Origin: Glycomyces sp. YM15
Lineage (GTDB): Bacteria > Actinomycetota > Actinomycetes > Mycobacteriales > Micromonosporaceae
Assembly (NCBI RefSeq): GCF_016918015.1
Contig: NZ_JAERMK010000022.1
Location: 62,214 to 95,775, forward strand
DNA: 33,562 nucleotides
Direction: 5' to 3'
Part shown: in pieces, positions 9,639 to 17,612 of the stretch
Layout: every line of letters begins with the position of its first letter
Numbering within the stretch: the first letter of the stretch is position 1
Notes under the pieces: generated by a model
Seen by the model: only the letters and a program-made list of their open reading frames with translations
Database searches by the model: none
What the model was told of the DNA's origin: nothing
Made by a program: the position numbers and the translations under genes

Positions 9639-11450
9639 CTACCGGGCCCAGAGCCAGATCTCGGAGCCCTTCGGGTGCTCGGTGCCCGCGTCGAGCGACT
9701 GCTCGAACACGGTGCCGGTGAACCAGATCTGCGCGGTGTTCACCTTGAAACCCAGCGTCTCCAGCTTCTCGGTGGCCTCGTCGATGTCCATGCCGACGAC
9801 GTCGGGGACCTCGACCGGCTCGGGGCCGTCGCTGACCACGAGGTCGACGGTGTCGCCCGGTCCCGCCGGGGCCTGGCCCGCCGGGGTCTGCGAGATGACC
9901 AGGCCCTTGCCGATGGTGTCGCTGTAGCCGCGGGTGACCTCGCCGACCTCCAGGCCCTCGGTCTGGAGCGCCGACACGGCGGCGTCCTCGGTCTGGCCCA
10001 CCACGTCCGGGACGGTGAGCGGTGGGAACCCGTCGGAGACGTAAACGGTCACGGGCGTCCCGGCCTTGACCTCCTCGCCCGCGGCCGGGTCGGTGCGGGT
10101 GATCTCGTTGGCCTCGTAGTCGGCGCTGTACTCGCGCTCGACCTTGACCTCGGCGTCGAACTTCGCGAGCGCCTCGCGGGCCCCGTCCTCGGTCATCCCC
10201 GCCAGGTTCGGCACCTGGTACCGCTCGGGCCCTTGGGAGATGACCACGGTGATGGTGGCGCCGCGGCGGATGCGGTCGCCCACCCGCGGGTCCTGCGAGA
10301 CGATCCCGCCGACGGGGACGCTCTCGCTGTAGCCGTCCACGAGGTCGACTTCGAAGCCCGCTTCCTCGGCGTACGCCGCCACCGACTCCCGCGTCTGGTC
10401 GAGCAGCGACGGCGTGGACGTGTACCGGCCGATGCCGATCCACCATCCGGCCGCGGCGACGCCGACGAGCAGCAGGGCGATGAGCCCCAGCGTCAGCAGC
10501 GCCTTCCACGACCGCTTGGCCTTGGGCGGTTCCACGACCATCGTCGTCTGCACGACCCGAGTGGGCCGCGGGACCTTCCCGGTGCTGCCCTTCGCCGGCC
10601 GCACGTCGACGGCCTGGAGGCGGCGGAGGAACGCCCCTGCGTCGACGGGGCGCGCGCCGGGCCGCCGCGAGGTCGCGGCGGTCACGAGTTCCGCGAGCCC
10701 GTCGGGCACGTCAGGGGCTTTCAACTGCGGGGAGGGCACGTCCTCGTCGATGTGGCGGCGCGCCACCGCACCGGAGTCGGGTCCGTCGAACGGCACTTCC
10801 CCGGTCAGCAGCTCGTACAGGAGGATCGCGGTCGAGTAGACGTCGCTCGCGGTCGTGGCGGGCTTGCCGTTCACCAGCTCGGGCGCGACATAGGCGGCGG
10901 TCGCGACGAGCGGGCCGCCGGTGTCGCGGTCGCCGTGGACCGCTTCGGCCAGACCGAAGTCCACCACTTTCACGCGGTCCCCGCGCCCGCCGTTCTTGAG
11001 CAGGATGTTCTCGGGCTTGATGTCACGGTGCACGAGCCCGGCGTCGTGCGCGGCCTGGAGCCCGTCGAGGACCTGCCCGCACAGCTCGACCGCCTCTTCG
11101 AGGCGCAGTCGCCGCCGCCGGTTGAGCAGGTCGCGCAGGGTGGTGCCCGCCACGTACTCCATCACGACGTACGGCAGTCCCTCATGGACACCCTGGTCGA
11201 ACACCGCCACCACGTTCGGGTGCGAGAGCCGCGCGATCGTCTTGGCCTCGTTGGCGAAGGCCTTCACGTCGAAGCCGGCCACCGCCGCGTTGGTGATGAT
11301 CTTCACCGCGACGGTGCGGTCGAGGCGCTCGTCCCGCGCCTCGTAGACATCGGCCATGCCGCCGCGCGCGATGAGCCGCTCGAGCCGGTACCGCCCGTCG
11401 ACGCGCGCACCGGTCAGGTCCCCTGTCGTCGTTGTCAACCCGCACCTCAC
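9639..11450 (-). CDS. Ser/Thr protein kinase with four extracellular PASTA domains
   Basis: This 603-residue kinase has a PknB-like layout. The cytosolic kinase domain spans about residues 20-280, with the glycine-loop segment IARGGMADVYEA, K50, HRDIKPEN (141-148), DFG (164-166) and VAPE (188-191). A juxtamembrane linker and a single TM (about 317-340) follow. Four extracellular PASTA repeats run at roughly 343-408, 409-475, 478-542 and 546-603. PASTA domains bind muropeptide or lipid II-type ligands, so the kinase probably couples cell-wall status to growth. The outermost start is the GTG at 11450. A TTG at 11438 (giving MTTTTGDLTG) has GAGG 6 nt upstream and matches relatives better, so the true protein may be 599 residues. 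It lies downstream of helD with 102 bp between. Confidence 0.94.
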   Translation of the reverse strand: MRCGLTTTTGDLTGARVDGRYRLERLIARGGMADVYEARDERLDRTVAVKIITNAAVAGFDVKAFANEAKTIARLSHPNVVAVFDQGVHEGLPYVVMEYVAGTTLRDLLNRRRRLRLEEAVELCGQVLDGLQAAHDAGLVHRDIKPENILLKNGGRGDRVKVVDFGLAEAVHGDRDTGGPLVATAAYVAPELVNGKPATTASDVYSTAILLYELLTGEVPFDGPDSGAVARRHIDEDVPSPQLKAPDVPDGLAELVTAATSRRPGARPVDAGAFLRRLQAVDVRPAKGSTGKVPRPTRVVQTTMVVEPPKAKRSWKALLTLGLIALLLVGVAAAGWWIGIGRYTSTPSLLDQTRESVAAYAEEAGFEVDLVDGYSESVPVGGIVSQDPRVGDRIRRGATITVVISQGPERYQVPNLAGMTEDGAREALAKFDAEVKVEREYSADYEANEITRTDPAAGEEVKAGTPVTVYVSDGFPPLTVPDVVGQTEDAAVSALQTEGLEVGEVTRGYSDTIGKGLVISQTPAGQAPAGPGDTVDLVVSDGPEPVEVPDVVGMDIDEATEKLETLGFKVNTAQIWFTGTVFEQSLDAGTEHPKGSEIWLWAR

Positions 11451-11497
11451 TCAATTAGGGCTGGCAAGCGGGCGCTGTGCCCCTCCACCTGGTGAAC

Positions 11498-11522
11498 AGT
11501 CTAGGAGCTTGATACCCATCAA
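11498..11522 (-). promoter_or_regulatory. Candidate promoter and palindrome upstream of the PASTA kinase
   Basis: On the minus strand TAGACT (plus coordinates 11498-11503) fits TAnnnT. Immediately upstream lies a palindrome TTGAT-GGGT-ATCAA (11509-11522) in the spacer region. The kinase may thus be transcribed separately from helD, and the palindrome could be an operator. Confidence 0.35.
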
Positions 11523-11552
11523 AGTTACGGCTCGCTGGCTTCGCCGTGGGTC

Positions 11553-13766
11553 TCACAGGACCTCTGCGCCGGGGAACACGGGCTTGTCCGGCGCCACAAC
11601 GCCGAGCCGCTTCGTGGCGCGGGTGAGCGCCACGTAGAGGTTCCGCAGGCCCGAGGCCGCGATCGCGTCCGGGTCGACGACGATCACGCTGTCGAACTCG
11701 AGCCCCTTGGCCTGCTTGACGGTGAGCACCGACGCCGCGGTGATCCCGGCGAGGCCCGCGGCGCGCTCGGCCGTCGTCACGATCGCGACGCTGCCCTCGC
11801 CGACCGCGTCCTTCTCGGCGACGACCAGTTCTTCCACCCGCGCGTCCAAGTCCACTTGGGCGATCTCCAGCCACGGCCGGTGGCCCGATTCGCGCACCGA
11901 ACGCGGCCGCGCCGCCTCGACGTCGATCGCGTCGAGCACGCGCGTGGCGACCTCCATGATCTCGGCCGGGGTCCGGTACGAGACCGTCAACTGCTCGGCG
12001 CGCCACGTGAGCCCGGAGTTGCCGAACACCTCGCCCCAGCTGGTCGGGGCGGTGGGCCCGGCGGCCTGCGCGAGGTCGCCGGCGACGGTGAACGATCGCG
12101 TCACGCATCGGCGCAGCAGCGCCCGCCACTCCATAGGGGACAGCTCCTGGGCCTCGTCGACGATCACGTGCCCGAAGATCCAGCGCCGGTCCGCCGCCGC
12201 CCGCTCCGCCACGGAGACGAACACCTCGTCCACCTGCCGCTCGCCGAGCCAGAACTCGTCGATCACGTCGGTGGCCTGCAGGATCTCCGACTCCTCGTCC
12301 TCGAAGTCGAACGAGGCCGAACCGGCCGCGATCGTCAGCACGTCCTGCGCGTACGCGATCTGCTCGGCGGTCAGCCCGCCCGCCCGCTGCTTCACCTCGA
12401 TCTCGCCCAAGTGCTCGGCGGCCTCATCCAGCAGCGCCACATCGGCGGCGCTCCAGCCGCCCGGCTCCCGCAGCAGGAGCGCCCGCTCCTCCCGCTTCAG
12501 CACCGCCGCCGCGGAGGCGATCAGCTCCCCGGACGAGAACAGGTCCTCCAGCAGCTCCTTCGCCGTCAACTCGGGCCACAGCACCTCGATCTGGCCCCGG
12601 ATCACCGGGTCGGAGGCGATCTCGACCGCGAACTGCGCCCGGTCCTCCAGCCCCAGCAGGTTCTCCCCGCCGAGCGGGTCCTCACCGATGATGTCCGCGT
12701 ACTGCGTCGCGAGATCGGCGATCACGCGCTTGTGGAAGGTCTCGCGGGCTTCATTGTGCGGCAGGCCCGTCTCGCGCGCCGCGTCCCGCGCGGCCGTGAT
12801 CTTCTCCGGCCGCAGGTACAGCTCGTGGCCCTCGAAGTCCACCGGCACGGGCTCGCGCGGCACCACTTGGCGGTCGGCGACCGCGCTGGCGATGACGCCG
12901 GCCATCACGGCCCGGCCCTTGATCGCGGCGACGGCCTCGGTCTCGGGGCGGTCGGCGACGACGCCGGGGAACAGCTGCGCGGGCGTGCGCAGCAGGACGT
13001 CGGTCTCGGCCAGGCCCGGCAGGACCTCGGAGATGTAGCGGAGGAACTGCTTGCCGGGTCCGATGATGAGCACGCCCTGGCGCTTGAGCTTCTCGCGGTG
13101 CTCGTACAGCAGGTAGGCGGCGCGGTGGAGCGCGACGGCGGTCTTGCCGGTGCCCGGCGCGCCGTCGACGATCATGACGCCCTCCAGGGGCGCGCGGATG
13201 ATCCGGTCCTGCTCGGCCTGGATCGTGGCGACGATGTCCTGCATGGCGCCGGTGCGGGCCGCGTCGAGCGCGGCCATCAGCGCGCCTTCGGACCCGATCG
13301 TCGATCCGGTTTCGCCCGCGGCGTCCAGGTCCAGGACCTCGTCGTTCACCGAACGGAGGCGGCGGCCCTTGGTGTGGAGGTGGCGCCTGCGGCGCACCCC
13401 GGCCGGCGACGCGGCGGTGGCGAGGTAGAACCGGCGGCCGGCCTCACTGCGCCAGTCGACGAGCATCTGCTCGCCGCCTTCGGCATGGATCCCGATGCGG
13501 CCCAAGTACATCGGCACATCAGAGGCGAGATAGTCGAGCCGCCCGAAGCACAGGCCCTCCTCGACGGCGTCGAGCTGGGCGATCCGGCGGCGGTACAGGT
13601 GGGTCTCGGCGTCGCGCTGCGAGCGCTCCTGGTCGTTCTCCACGTGCCCTCGCCGCGACTCGCCGAGCCGCTCGTCGGCCTCGTCGCGGAGCCGGTCGAG
13701 GCGGGCGTACAGCTCGTCGAGGCGTTGCTGCTCGAACTGAACGGCCGGAGTGATGGCAGCGGACAC
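11553..13766 (-). CDS. helD: HelD-type RNA polymerase-associated helicase-like ATPase (class II)
   Basis: The 737-residue protein is a superfamily 1 ATPase of the HelD group, which removes RNA polymerase from stalled complexes or DNA and recycles it. A long N-terminal coiled coil (about 8-70) enters the secondary channel of polymerase in known structures. Walker A is GAPGTGKT (202-209), Walker B is VDEAQ (536-540), and SYRTP and YVALTRATKR are the later helicase motifs. An insertion of about 300 residues between Walker A and B forms the HelD-specific arm. Length and actinobacterial origin suggest class II. Some class II members (HelR) give rifamycin tolerance. I could not see the inverted-repeat rifamycin-associated element upstream, so that role is open. 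The GTG start has GAGGAG 4 nt upstream. Confidence 0.9.
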   Translation of the reverse strand: MSAAITPAVQFEQQRLDELYARLDRLRDEADERLGESRRGHVENDQERSQRDAETHLYRRRIAQLDAVEEGLCFGRLDYLASDVPMYLGRIGIHAEGGEQMLVDWRSEAGRRFYLATAASPAGVRRRRHLHTKGRRLRSVNDEVLDLDAAGETGSTIGSEGALMAALDAARTGAMQDIVATIQAEQDRIIRAPLEGVMIVDGAPGTGKTAVALHRAAYLLYEHREKLKRQGVLIIGPGKQFLRYISEVLPGLAETDVLLRTPAQLFPGVVADRPETEAVAAIKGRAVMAGVIASAVADRQVVPREPVPVDFEGHELYLRPEKITAARDAARETGLPHNEARETFHKRVIADLATQYADIIGEDPLGGENLLGLEDRAQFAVEIASDPVIRGQIEVLWPELTAKELLEDLFSSGELIASAAAVLKREERALLLREPGGWSAADVALLDEAAEHLGEIEVKQRAGGLTAEQIAYAQDVLTIAAGSASFDFEDEESEILQATDVIDEFWLGERQVDEVFVSVAERAAADRRWIFGHVIVDEAQELSPMEWRALLRRCVTRSFTVAGDLAQAAGPTAPTSWGEVFGNSGLTWRAEQLTVSYRTPAEIMEVATRVLDAIDVEAARPRSVRESGHRPWLEIAQVDLDARVEELVVAEKDAVGEGSVAIVTTAERAAGLAGITAASVLTVKQAKGLEFDSVIVVDPDAIAASGLRNLYVALTRATKRLGVVAPDKPVFPGAEVL

Positions 13767-14034
13767 GGCTCTCCTCGGATGCGGAGCGGACGGGATTCAA
13801 GACGACGATGCGCGAAAGGTGCTGTGCGATGCGAGAGCGATGGGCCCGCCGGCAGGTCTGGCGATGCCTGGGAGCCATGACCTGGCGCGACCGAGCGACC
13901 GGCGCAACTGAAAAAGCTTAGCGCTTGTGAGGCGGCATCGTCTCGTTCCAGACGTGAACGTGACCGCCGACCGACCGCTCGGGAACCGGCGGCAGCGTTG
14001 TGCTCACATCGACCATCCCGGCATGTGAACATTG

Positions 14035-14051
14035 ATAACGCACCTATAACG
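14035..14051 (+). repeat. ATAACG direct repeat with 11-bp period upstream of the metP promoter
   Basis: ATAACG occurs at 14035-14040 and 14046-14051, one helical turn apart, directly upstream of the -35 box at 14057. The reverse complement CGTTAT recurs at 14091-14096, near the predicted transcription start. This layout suits an OmpR/PhoB-type response regulator. Confidence 0.45.
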
Positions 14052-14056
14052 AGCAA

Positions 14057-14085
14057 TTGACCTGGTACACACGTCCCACTATGGT
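14057..14085 (+). promoter_or_regulatory. Sigma70-type promoter of metP
   Basis: TTGACC (14057-14062), a 17-bp spacer and TATGGT (14080-14085) form a near-consensus housekeeping promoter. Transcription would start near 14092, giving a leader of about 35 nt before the metP ATG. Confidence 0.7.
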
Positions 14086-14126
14086 TAGCCCGTTATGAGC
14101 GTCGGCGTGACTGGAGAGAACGTGCA

Positions 14127-15701
14127 ATGGCCAAAGAGCGATTGATCAGAGAGAACTGGGGGACCAGAGTCGGGTTCATCCTGGCCGCCATCGGTTCGGC
14201 GGTCGGACTCGGCAACATCTGGCGATTCCCCGGTGTCGCCTACGAGAACGGCGGCGGCGCCTTCCTCGTGCCCTACCTGGTGGCGCTGCTGACGGCGGGC
14301 ATCCCGCTGCTCGTCATGGAGTTCACCATCGGCCGGCGCTTCAAAGGCTCGGCCCCGGTGGCGTACCGCCGCCTGAACAAGAACCTGGAGTTCGTCGGCT
14401 GGTGGCAGGTCGCCATCTGCATCGTGATCGCGGCCTACTACGCGGTCATCATCGCCTGGGCCGCCATGTACGCGTTCTTCGCGATCGGCCAGACCTGGGG
14501 GGACGACCCGGCGACGTACCTGTTCGTCGACTTCCTCGGCAACGGGAACGTCGACGCCAGCGCCTTGGCGTTCAGCGACTTCGGCGAATGGGTGCCCAAC
14601 CTGACGCTGGTCCTGGCCGCCGTCTGGGTGGTGACGCTCCTGGTCATCGGCGCCGGTGTCCGCAAGGGCATCGAGAACACCGCGAAGATCTTCATTCCAC
14701 TGCTGGTCGTCCTGTTCGGCGTCCTCGTCGTCCAGGCCCTGACGCTCGACGGCGCCACCGACGGTCTCAACGCGTTCTTCACGCCCGACTGGGACCGGCT
14801 CACCGACTCGACGGTGTGGGTCTCCGCGTACGGCCAGATCTTCTTCTCGCTGTCGGTCGGCTTCGGCATCATGGTCACTTACGCCTCCTATCTGAAGCGC
14901 AAGTCCGACCTCACCACCTCGGCGTTCACCGTCGGTCTGGCGAACTCCTCGTTCGAGCTGCTCGCCGGCATCGGGGTGTTCTCGGTGCTCGGCTTCATGG
15001 CGCTCCAATCCGGGACGCCGATCGACGAGCAGGTGAGCACCGGTGTGGGCCTGGCGTTCGTGGCCTTCCCGGCCATCATCAACACGCTGCCGTACGCCGC
15101 TGGTCTGTTCGGCGTGCTGTTCTTCGCCAGCCTCGTCATCGCGGGCTTCACGTCGCTGGTCAGCATCGTGCAGGTGCCGGTCGCGGCCTTCGAGGACCGT
15201 TTCGGCGTCAACCGGCTCAAAGGCACGATCTTCGTCGGCGGCACCATCGCGCTGCTGTCGATCGTGCTGTTCCCGGCCACCAACGGCCTGATGCTGCTCG
15301 ACACCGCCGACGGCTTCATCAACAGCTACGGCATCGCCGTGGCCGCGCTGGTCAGCATCGTCAGCGTCGTCTGGATCGCCTGGAAGTGGGCCGACCTGCG
15401 GGAGAACGCCAACCGCACCTCCATCTTCAAGATCGGCTGGGTGTGGCTGGCCTGCCTGGGCCTGGTCACTCCGCTGATCCTCGGATGGATGCTCTTCGAC
15501 AACATCCGCGCGACCATCGACAACGAGGCGGGCGTCGACTCCGCCACGCTCATCTACGGCTGGACCCTCGCGGGCAGCGCGCTCGTGCTCGGCGTCCTGG
15601 CCGCGCTCATCCTGCGCCGCAAGGACGTCCCCGTGCTCGTGGACGAGGCCGAGGTGCCCGGCGAGGCCACCCTGACCAGCGGGAAGGAGGAGACCCAGTG
15701 A
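14127..15701 (+). CDS. metP: Sodium-dependent NSS-family transporter, MetP-type large subunit
   Basis: The 524-residue protein is a neurotransmitter:sodium symporter (NSS/SNF) family importer. The first helix carries the family signature GSAVGLGNIWRFP, and NGGGAFLVPYL follows, with about twelve membrane segments in all. In Corynebacterium glutamicum the homologous MetP needs the tiny MetS subunit to import methionine and alanine. Here a MetS-like ORF overlaps the stop codon, which supports methionine/alanine as the substrate, though the NSS family is broad. GGAGAG lies upstream of the ATG. It is preceded by a strong promoter and candidate operators. A paralogue lies 190 bp downstream. Confidence 0.92.
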   Translation: MAKERLIRENWGTRVGFILAAIGSAVGLGNIWRFPGVAYENGGGAFLVPYLVALLTAGIPLLVMEFTIGRRFKGSAPVAYRRLNKNLEFVGWWQVAICIVIAAYYAVIIAWAAMYAFFAIGQTWGDDPATYLFVDFLGNGNVDASALAFSDFGEWVPNLTLVLAAVWVVTLLVIGAGVRKGIENTAKIFIPLLVVLFGVLVVQALTLDGATDGLNAFFTPDWDRLTDSTVWVSAYGQIFFSLSVGFGIMVTYASYLKRKSDLTTSAFTVGLANSSFELLAGIGVFSVLGFMALQSGTPIDEQVSTGVGLAFVAFPAIINTLPYAAGLFGVLFFASLVIAGFTSLVSIVQVPVAAFEDRFGVNRLKGTIFVGGTIALLSIVLFPATNGLMLLDTADGFINSYGIAVAALVSIVSVVWIAWKWADLRENANRTSIFKIGWVWLACLGLVTPLILGWMLFDNIRATIDNEAGVDSATLIYGWTLAGSALVLGVLAALILRRKDVPVLVDEAEVPGEATLTSGKEETQ

Positions 15702-15808
15702 GCGGAAGCGCAGTGGCGATGATGATCATCGCGATCGTCGTCATCTTCGGAGGCCTGGTCGTCTCGGCGATCACCCTCATGACCCACCCTGAACAGCCCG
15801 ACGAATAG
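15698..15808 (+). CDS. metS: Methionine/alanine importer small subunit MetS
   Basis: This 36-residue, single-TM protein reads MSGSAVAMMIIAIVVIFGG, then a hydrophobic stretch, then THPEQPDE. It matches the MetS pattern: a polar start, one membrane helix, and a short tail containing HPE. MetS is required by its MetP partner in C. glutamicum. The GTG start overlaps the metP stop (GTGA), with AAGGAGG shortly upstream, so translation is coupled and subunits can be made in step. The gene is easy to miss because of its size. It ends 11 bp before a GC-rich hairpin. Confidence 0.88.
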   Translation: MSGSAVAMMIIAIVVIFGGLVVSAITLMTHPEQPDE

Positions 15809-15819
15809 CAGCCCGAGGA

Positions 15820-15843
15820 GGGGCCGATCCCCGGATCGGCCCC
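15820..15843 (+). terminator. Hairpin between metS and the second NSS gene
   Basis: GGGGCCGATCC (15820-15830) pairs with GGATCGGCCCC (15833-15843). With a realistic 6-nt loop this leaves a 9-bp stem, followed by TTCG. It may end or attenuate the metPS transcript before the second transporter. Confidence 0.6.
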
Positions 15844-15891
15844 TTCGCCCTGCGCGCCCCTCCCCACCCGCACCGAAGAAGAGGCACTTCC

Positions 15892-17397
15892 ATGACCACG
15901 AGAGAGACCTGGGGGACCCGCGCCGGGTTCATCCTGGCCGCGGCCGGATCGGCCATCGGGCTGGGGAACATCTGGCGCTTCCCCGGCGAGGCCTACCAGT
16001 TCGGCGGCGGGGCCTTCCTGCTGCCGTACCTGTTCGCCATCCTCACCGCCGGCATCCCGCTGCTCCTGCTCGAGTACACGATCGGCCGCCGGTACCAGGC
16101 CGGTCCGCCCTCGGCCTTCCGTGCGCTGTACCGGCCCGCCGAGGGGATCGGCTGGTGGCAGAACGGGATCGCGTTCTTCCTCGCCACCTTCTACGCCGTC
16201 ATCATCGCCTGGGCGCTCTGCTATGTCTTCTTCGCGCCGGGTCTGGCCTGGGGCGACGACGCGGGGGCGTTCTTCGGCGTGGAGTTCCTCGCCGCCGGGG
16301 CGCCGCTGGACTTCTTCGAATACCGCCCGGTGATGCTCGCGGCCCTGGTCGCGGTCTGGGCGCTGGTCCTGCTGATCATGGCGGGAGGGGTCCGCAAGGG
16401 CGTCGAGCTGGCCAACCGGATCTGCATCCCGCTGCTGGTGGTCCTGTTCGGCGTCGTCGTGGTCCGCGCGCTGACGTTGGAGGGCGCCGTCGACGGCCTG
16501 AACGCCTTCTTCACTCCGCAGTGGGACAGGATCGGGGACTACGAGATCTGGCTCGCGGCCTACGCGCAGGTGTTCTTCTCGCTGTCGATCGGCATGGGCA
16601 CGATGATCGCGTACTCGTCCTATCTGAGGAAGCGCAGTGAGCTGTCGACGACGGCCGTGACGGTGGGCTTCGCGAACTCGTCCTTCGAGCTGCTGGCGGG
16701 CATCGGGGTGTTCTCGGTGCTCGGGTTCATGTCGAACGCGAACGGCGTCCCGATCGACCAGCTCGTGGGCACTGGCGGCGGCGTCGCGTTCGTGACGTTC
16801 CCGACGATCCTCAGCCAGATGCCGGGCGGGGCGTTCATCGGCGTGCTGTTCTTCGCGACCCTTGTCGTCGCGGGCGTCTCCTCGCTGATCTCGATGGTGA
16901 TCGTGCCGTTCAGCTCGTTCGAGGACCGCTTCGGCTGGAGCCGCAAGAAGAGCGTCCTGGTGCTGGGCGTGCCGATGGCGGCGTTCTCGCTCCTCGTCTA
17001 CCCGACCGCCAACGGCTCGTCCATGGTGGACGCGGTGGACTTCGCCGTGTCCGGCTACGGCCTCGTGTTCGGCGGGCTCGCGACGATCGTGCTCGCCTTC
17101 GCCACCGGCAAGATCAAGGCGCTCGCGGCCGAGGCGAACCGCACGTCGATGCTCAAGCTCGGCACCGTCTGGTACGTCTGCCTGGGGCTCACCTCGGTGG
17201 CCCTGGCGTACACGCTCTACCGGAGCATCGAGGGGCAGATCGCGGACCTGTCCGACCCCGAGGTGGCGAACGAGCTCATCTACATCAACTGGGGCGTCGG
17301 CGGGGCGATGATCCTGTTCGGCGCCGTCATGACCGCGGTGCTCTGGCGCCGTCCGCTCCCGCAGCGGGCCGACGAATCGGTCGCGGCGACCGCCTGA
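15892..17397 (+). CDS. Second sodium-dependent NSS-family transporter
   Basis: This 501-residue paralogue of the preceding MetP has the same first-helix signature GSAIGLGNIWRFP and shares long blocks such as NSSFELLAGIGVFSVLGFM. The pair looks like a tandem duplication that has diverged. The protein should import an amino acid or related solute with sodium. No MetS-like ORF follows it, since the gene is closed 13 bp after its stop by a very strong hairpin. It may therefore work alone, borrow the upstream MetS, or have a different substrate. GAAGAGG lies 7 nt before the ATG. I see no clear promoter in the 83 bp after metS, so transcription may be readthrough past the upstream hairpin. Confidence 0.92.
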   Translation: MTTRETWGTRAGFILAAAGSAIGLGNIWRFPGEAYQFGGGAFLLPYLFAILTAGIPLLLLEYTIGRRYQAGPPSAFRALYRPAEGIGWWQNGIAFFLATFYAVIIAWALCYVFFAPGLAWGDDAGAFFGVEFLAAGAPLDFFEYRPVMLAALVAVWALVLLIMAGGVRKGVELANRICIPLLVVLFGVVVVRALTLEGAVDGLNAFFTPQWDRIGDYEIWLAAYAQVFFSLSIGMGTMIAYSSYLRKRSELSTTAVTVGFANSSFELLAGIGVFSVLGFMSNANGVPIDQLVGTGGGVAFVTFPTILSQMPGGAFIGVLFFATLVVAGVSSLISMVIVPFSSFEDRFGWSRKKSVLVLGVPMAAFSLLVYPTANGSSMVDAVDFAVSGYGLVFGGLATIVLAFATGKIKALAAEANRTSMLKLGTVWYVCLGLTSVALAYTLYRSIEGQIADLSDPEVANELIYINWGVGGAMILFGAVMTAVLWRRPLPQRADESVAATA

Positions 17398-17409
17398 GCA
17401 GGGCTTCGT

Positions 17410-17448
17410 CGACAATGGCCGCACACGGTTCGTGTGCGGCCATTGTCG
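17410..17448 (+). terminator. Strong terminator after the second NSS gene
   Basis: A perfect 17-bp stem (17410-17426 with 17432-17448, arm CGACAATGGCCGCACAC) with a GGTTC loop begins 13 bp after the stop codon and is followed by TTGCG. Confidence 0.85.
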
Positions 17449-17505
17449 TTGCGTACGAAAAGGGAACGTCTATTCGAATTGTGGCGATCGGCGCGCGCTT
17501 GCCCC

Positions 17506-17544
17506 TTGTGTCGAGCGACTTTAACTGTTAGGTTCCTTTCTAAT
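17506..17544 (+). promoter_or_regulatory. Candidate promoter and imperfect palindrome of the LPMO gene
   Basis: TTGTGT (17506-17511), a 17-bp spacer and TAGGTT (17529-17534) make a plausible promoter. An imperfect palindrome with half-sites GTTAGG (17527-17532) and TCTAAT (17539-17544) overlaps the -10 and would suit a repressor. Related TTAGG...CCTAA palindromes occur upstream of actinomycete carbohydrate-active enzyme genes, as far as I recall. Confidence 0.4.
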
Positions 17545-17612
17545 TCGGTGCCCCGAACCGGTTCCACCGGAACGCCGAAGCCCCGCTGACCCATCGTCGA
17601 TAGGAGACGAAG

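Larger units (their letters stand above)
13767..14126. other. 360-bp divergent intergenic region between helD and metP
   Basis: No gene is supported here. The metP-proximal half is AT-richer and holds a strong promoter (14057-14085), a pair of ATAACG direct repeats (14035-14051), a reverse CGTTAT at 14091-14096, and an inverted repeat TCACAT/ATGTGA (14004-14009 and 14023-14028, 13-bp spacer). The helD-proximal half shows no confident promoter. Confidence 0.6.

Noticed and set aside
9675..11495. 606-codon plus-strand frame opposite the PASTA kinase
   Set aside because: Antisense shadow of a kinase with complete motifs.
11856..13880. 674-codon plus-strand frame opposite helD
   Set aside because: Antisense shadow with no recognisable domain. 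HelD motifs are on the other strand.
13767..13900. Possible rifamycin-associated element upstream of helD
   Set aside because: I looked for the GGGGCTTGC-type inverted repeat associated with rifamycin-induced genes and did not see it.
15607..17424. 605-codon minus-strand frame opposite the second NSS gene
   Set aside because: Arg/Glu/Gln/Asp-rich low-complexity translation antisense to a well-defined transporter.
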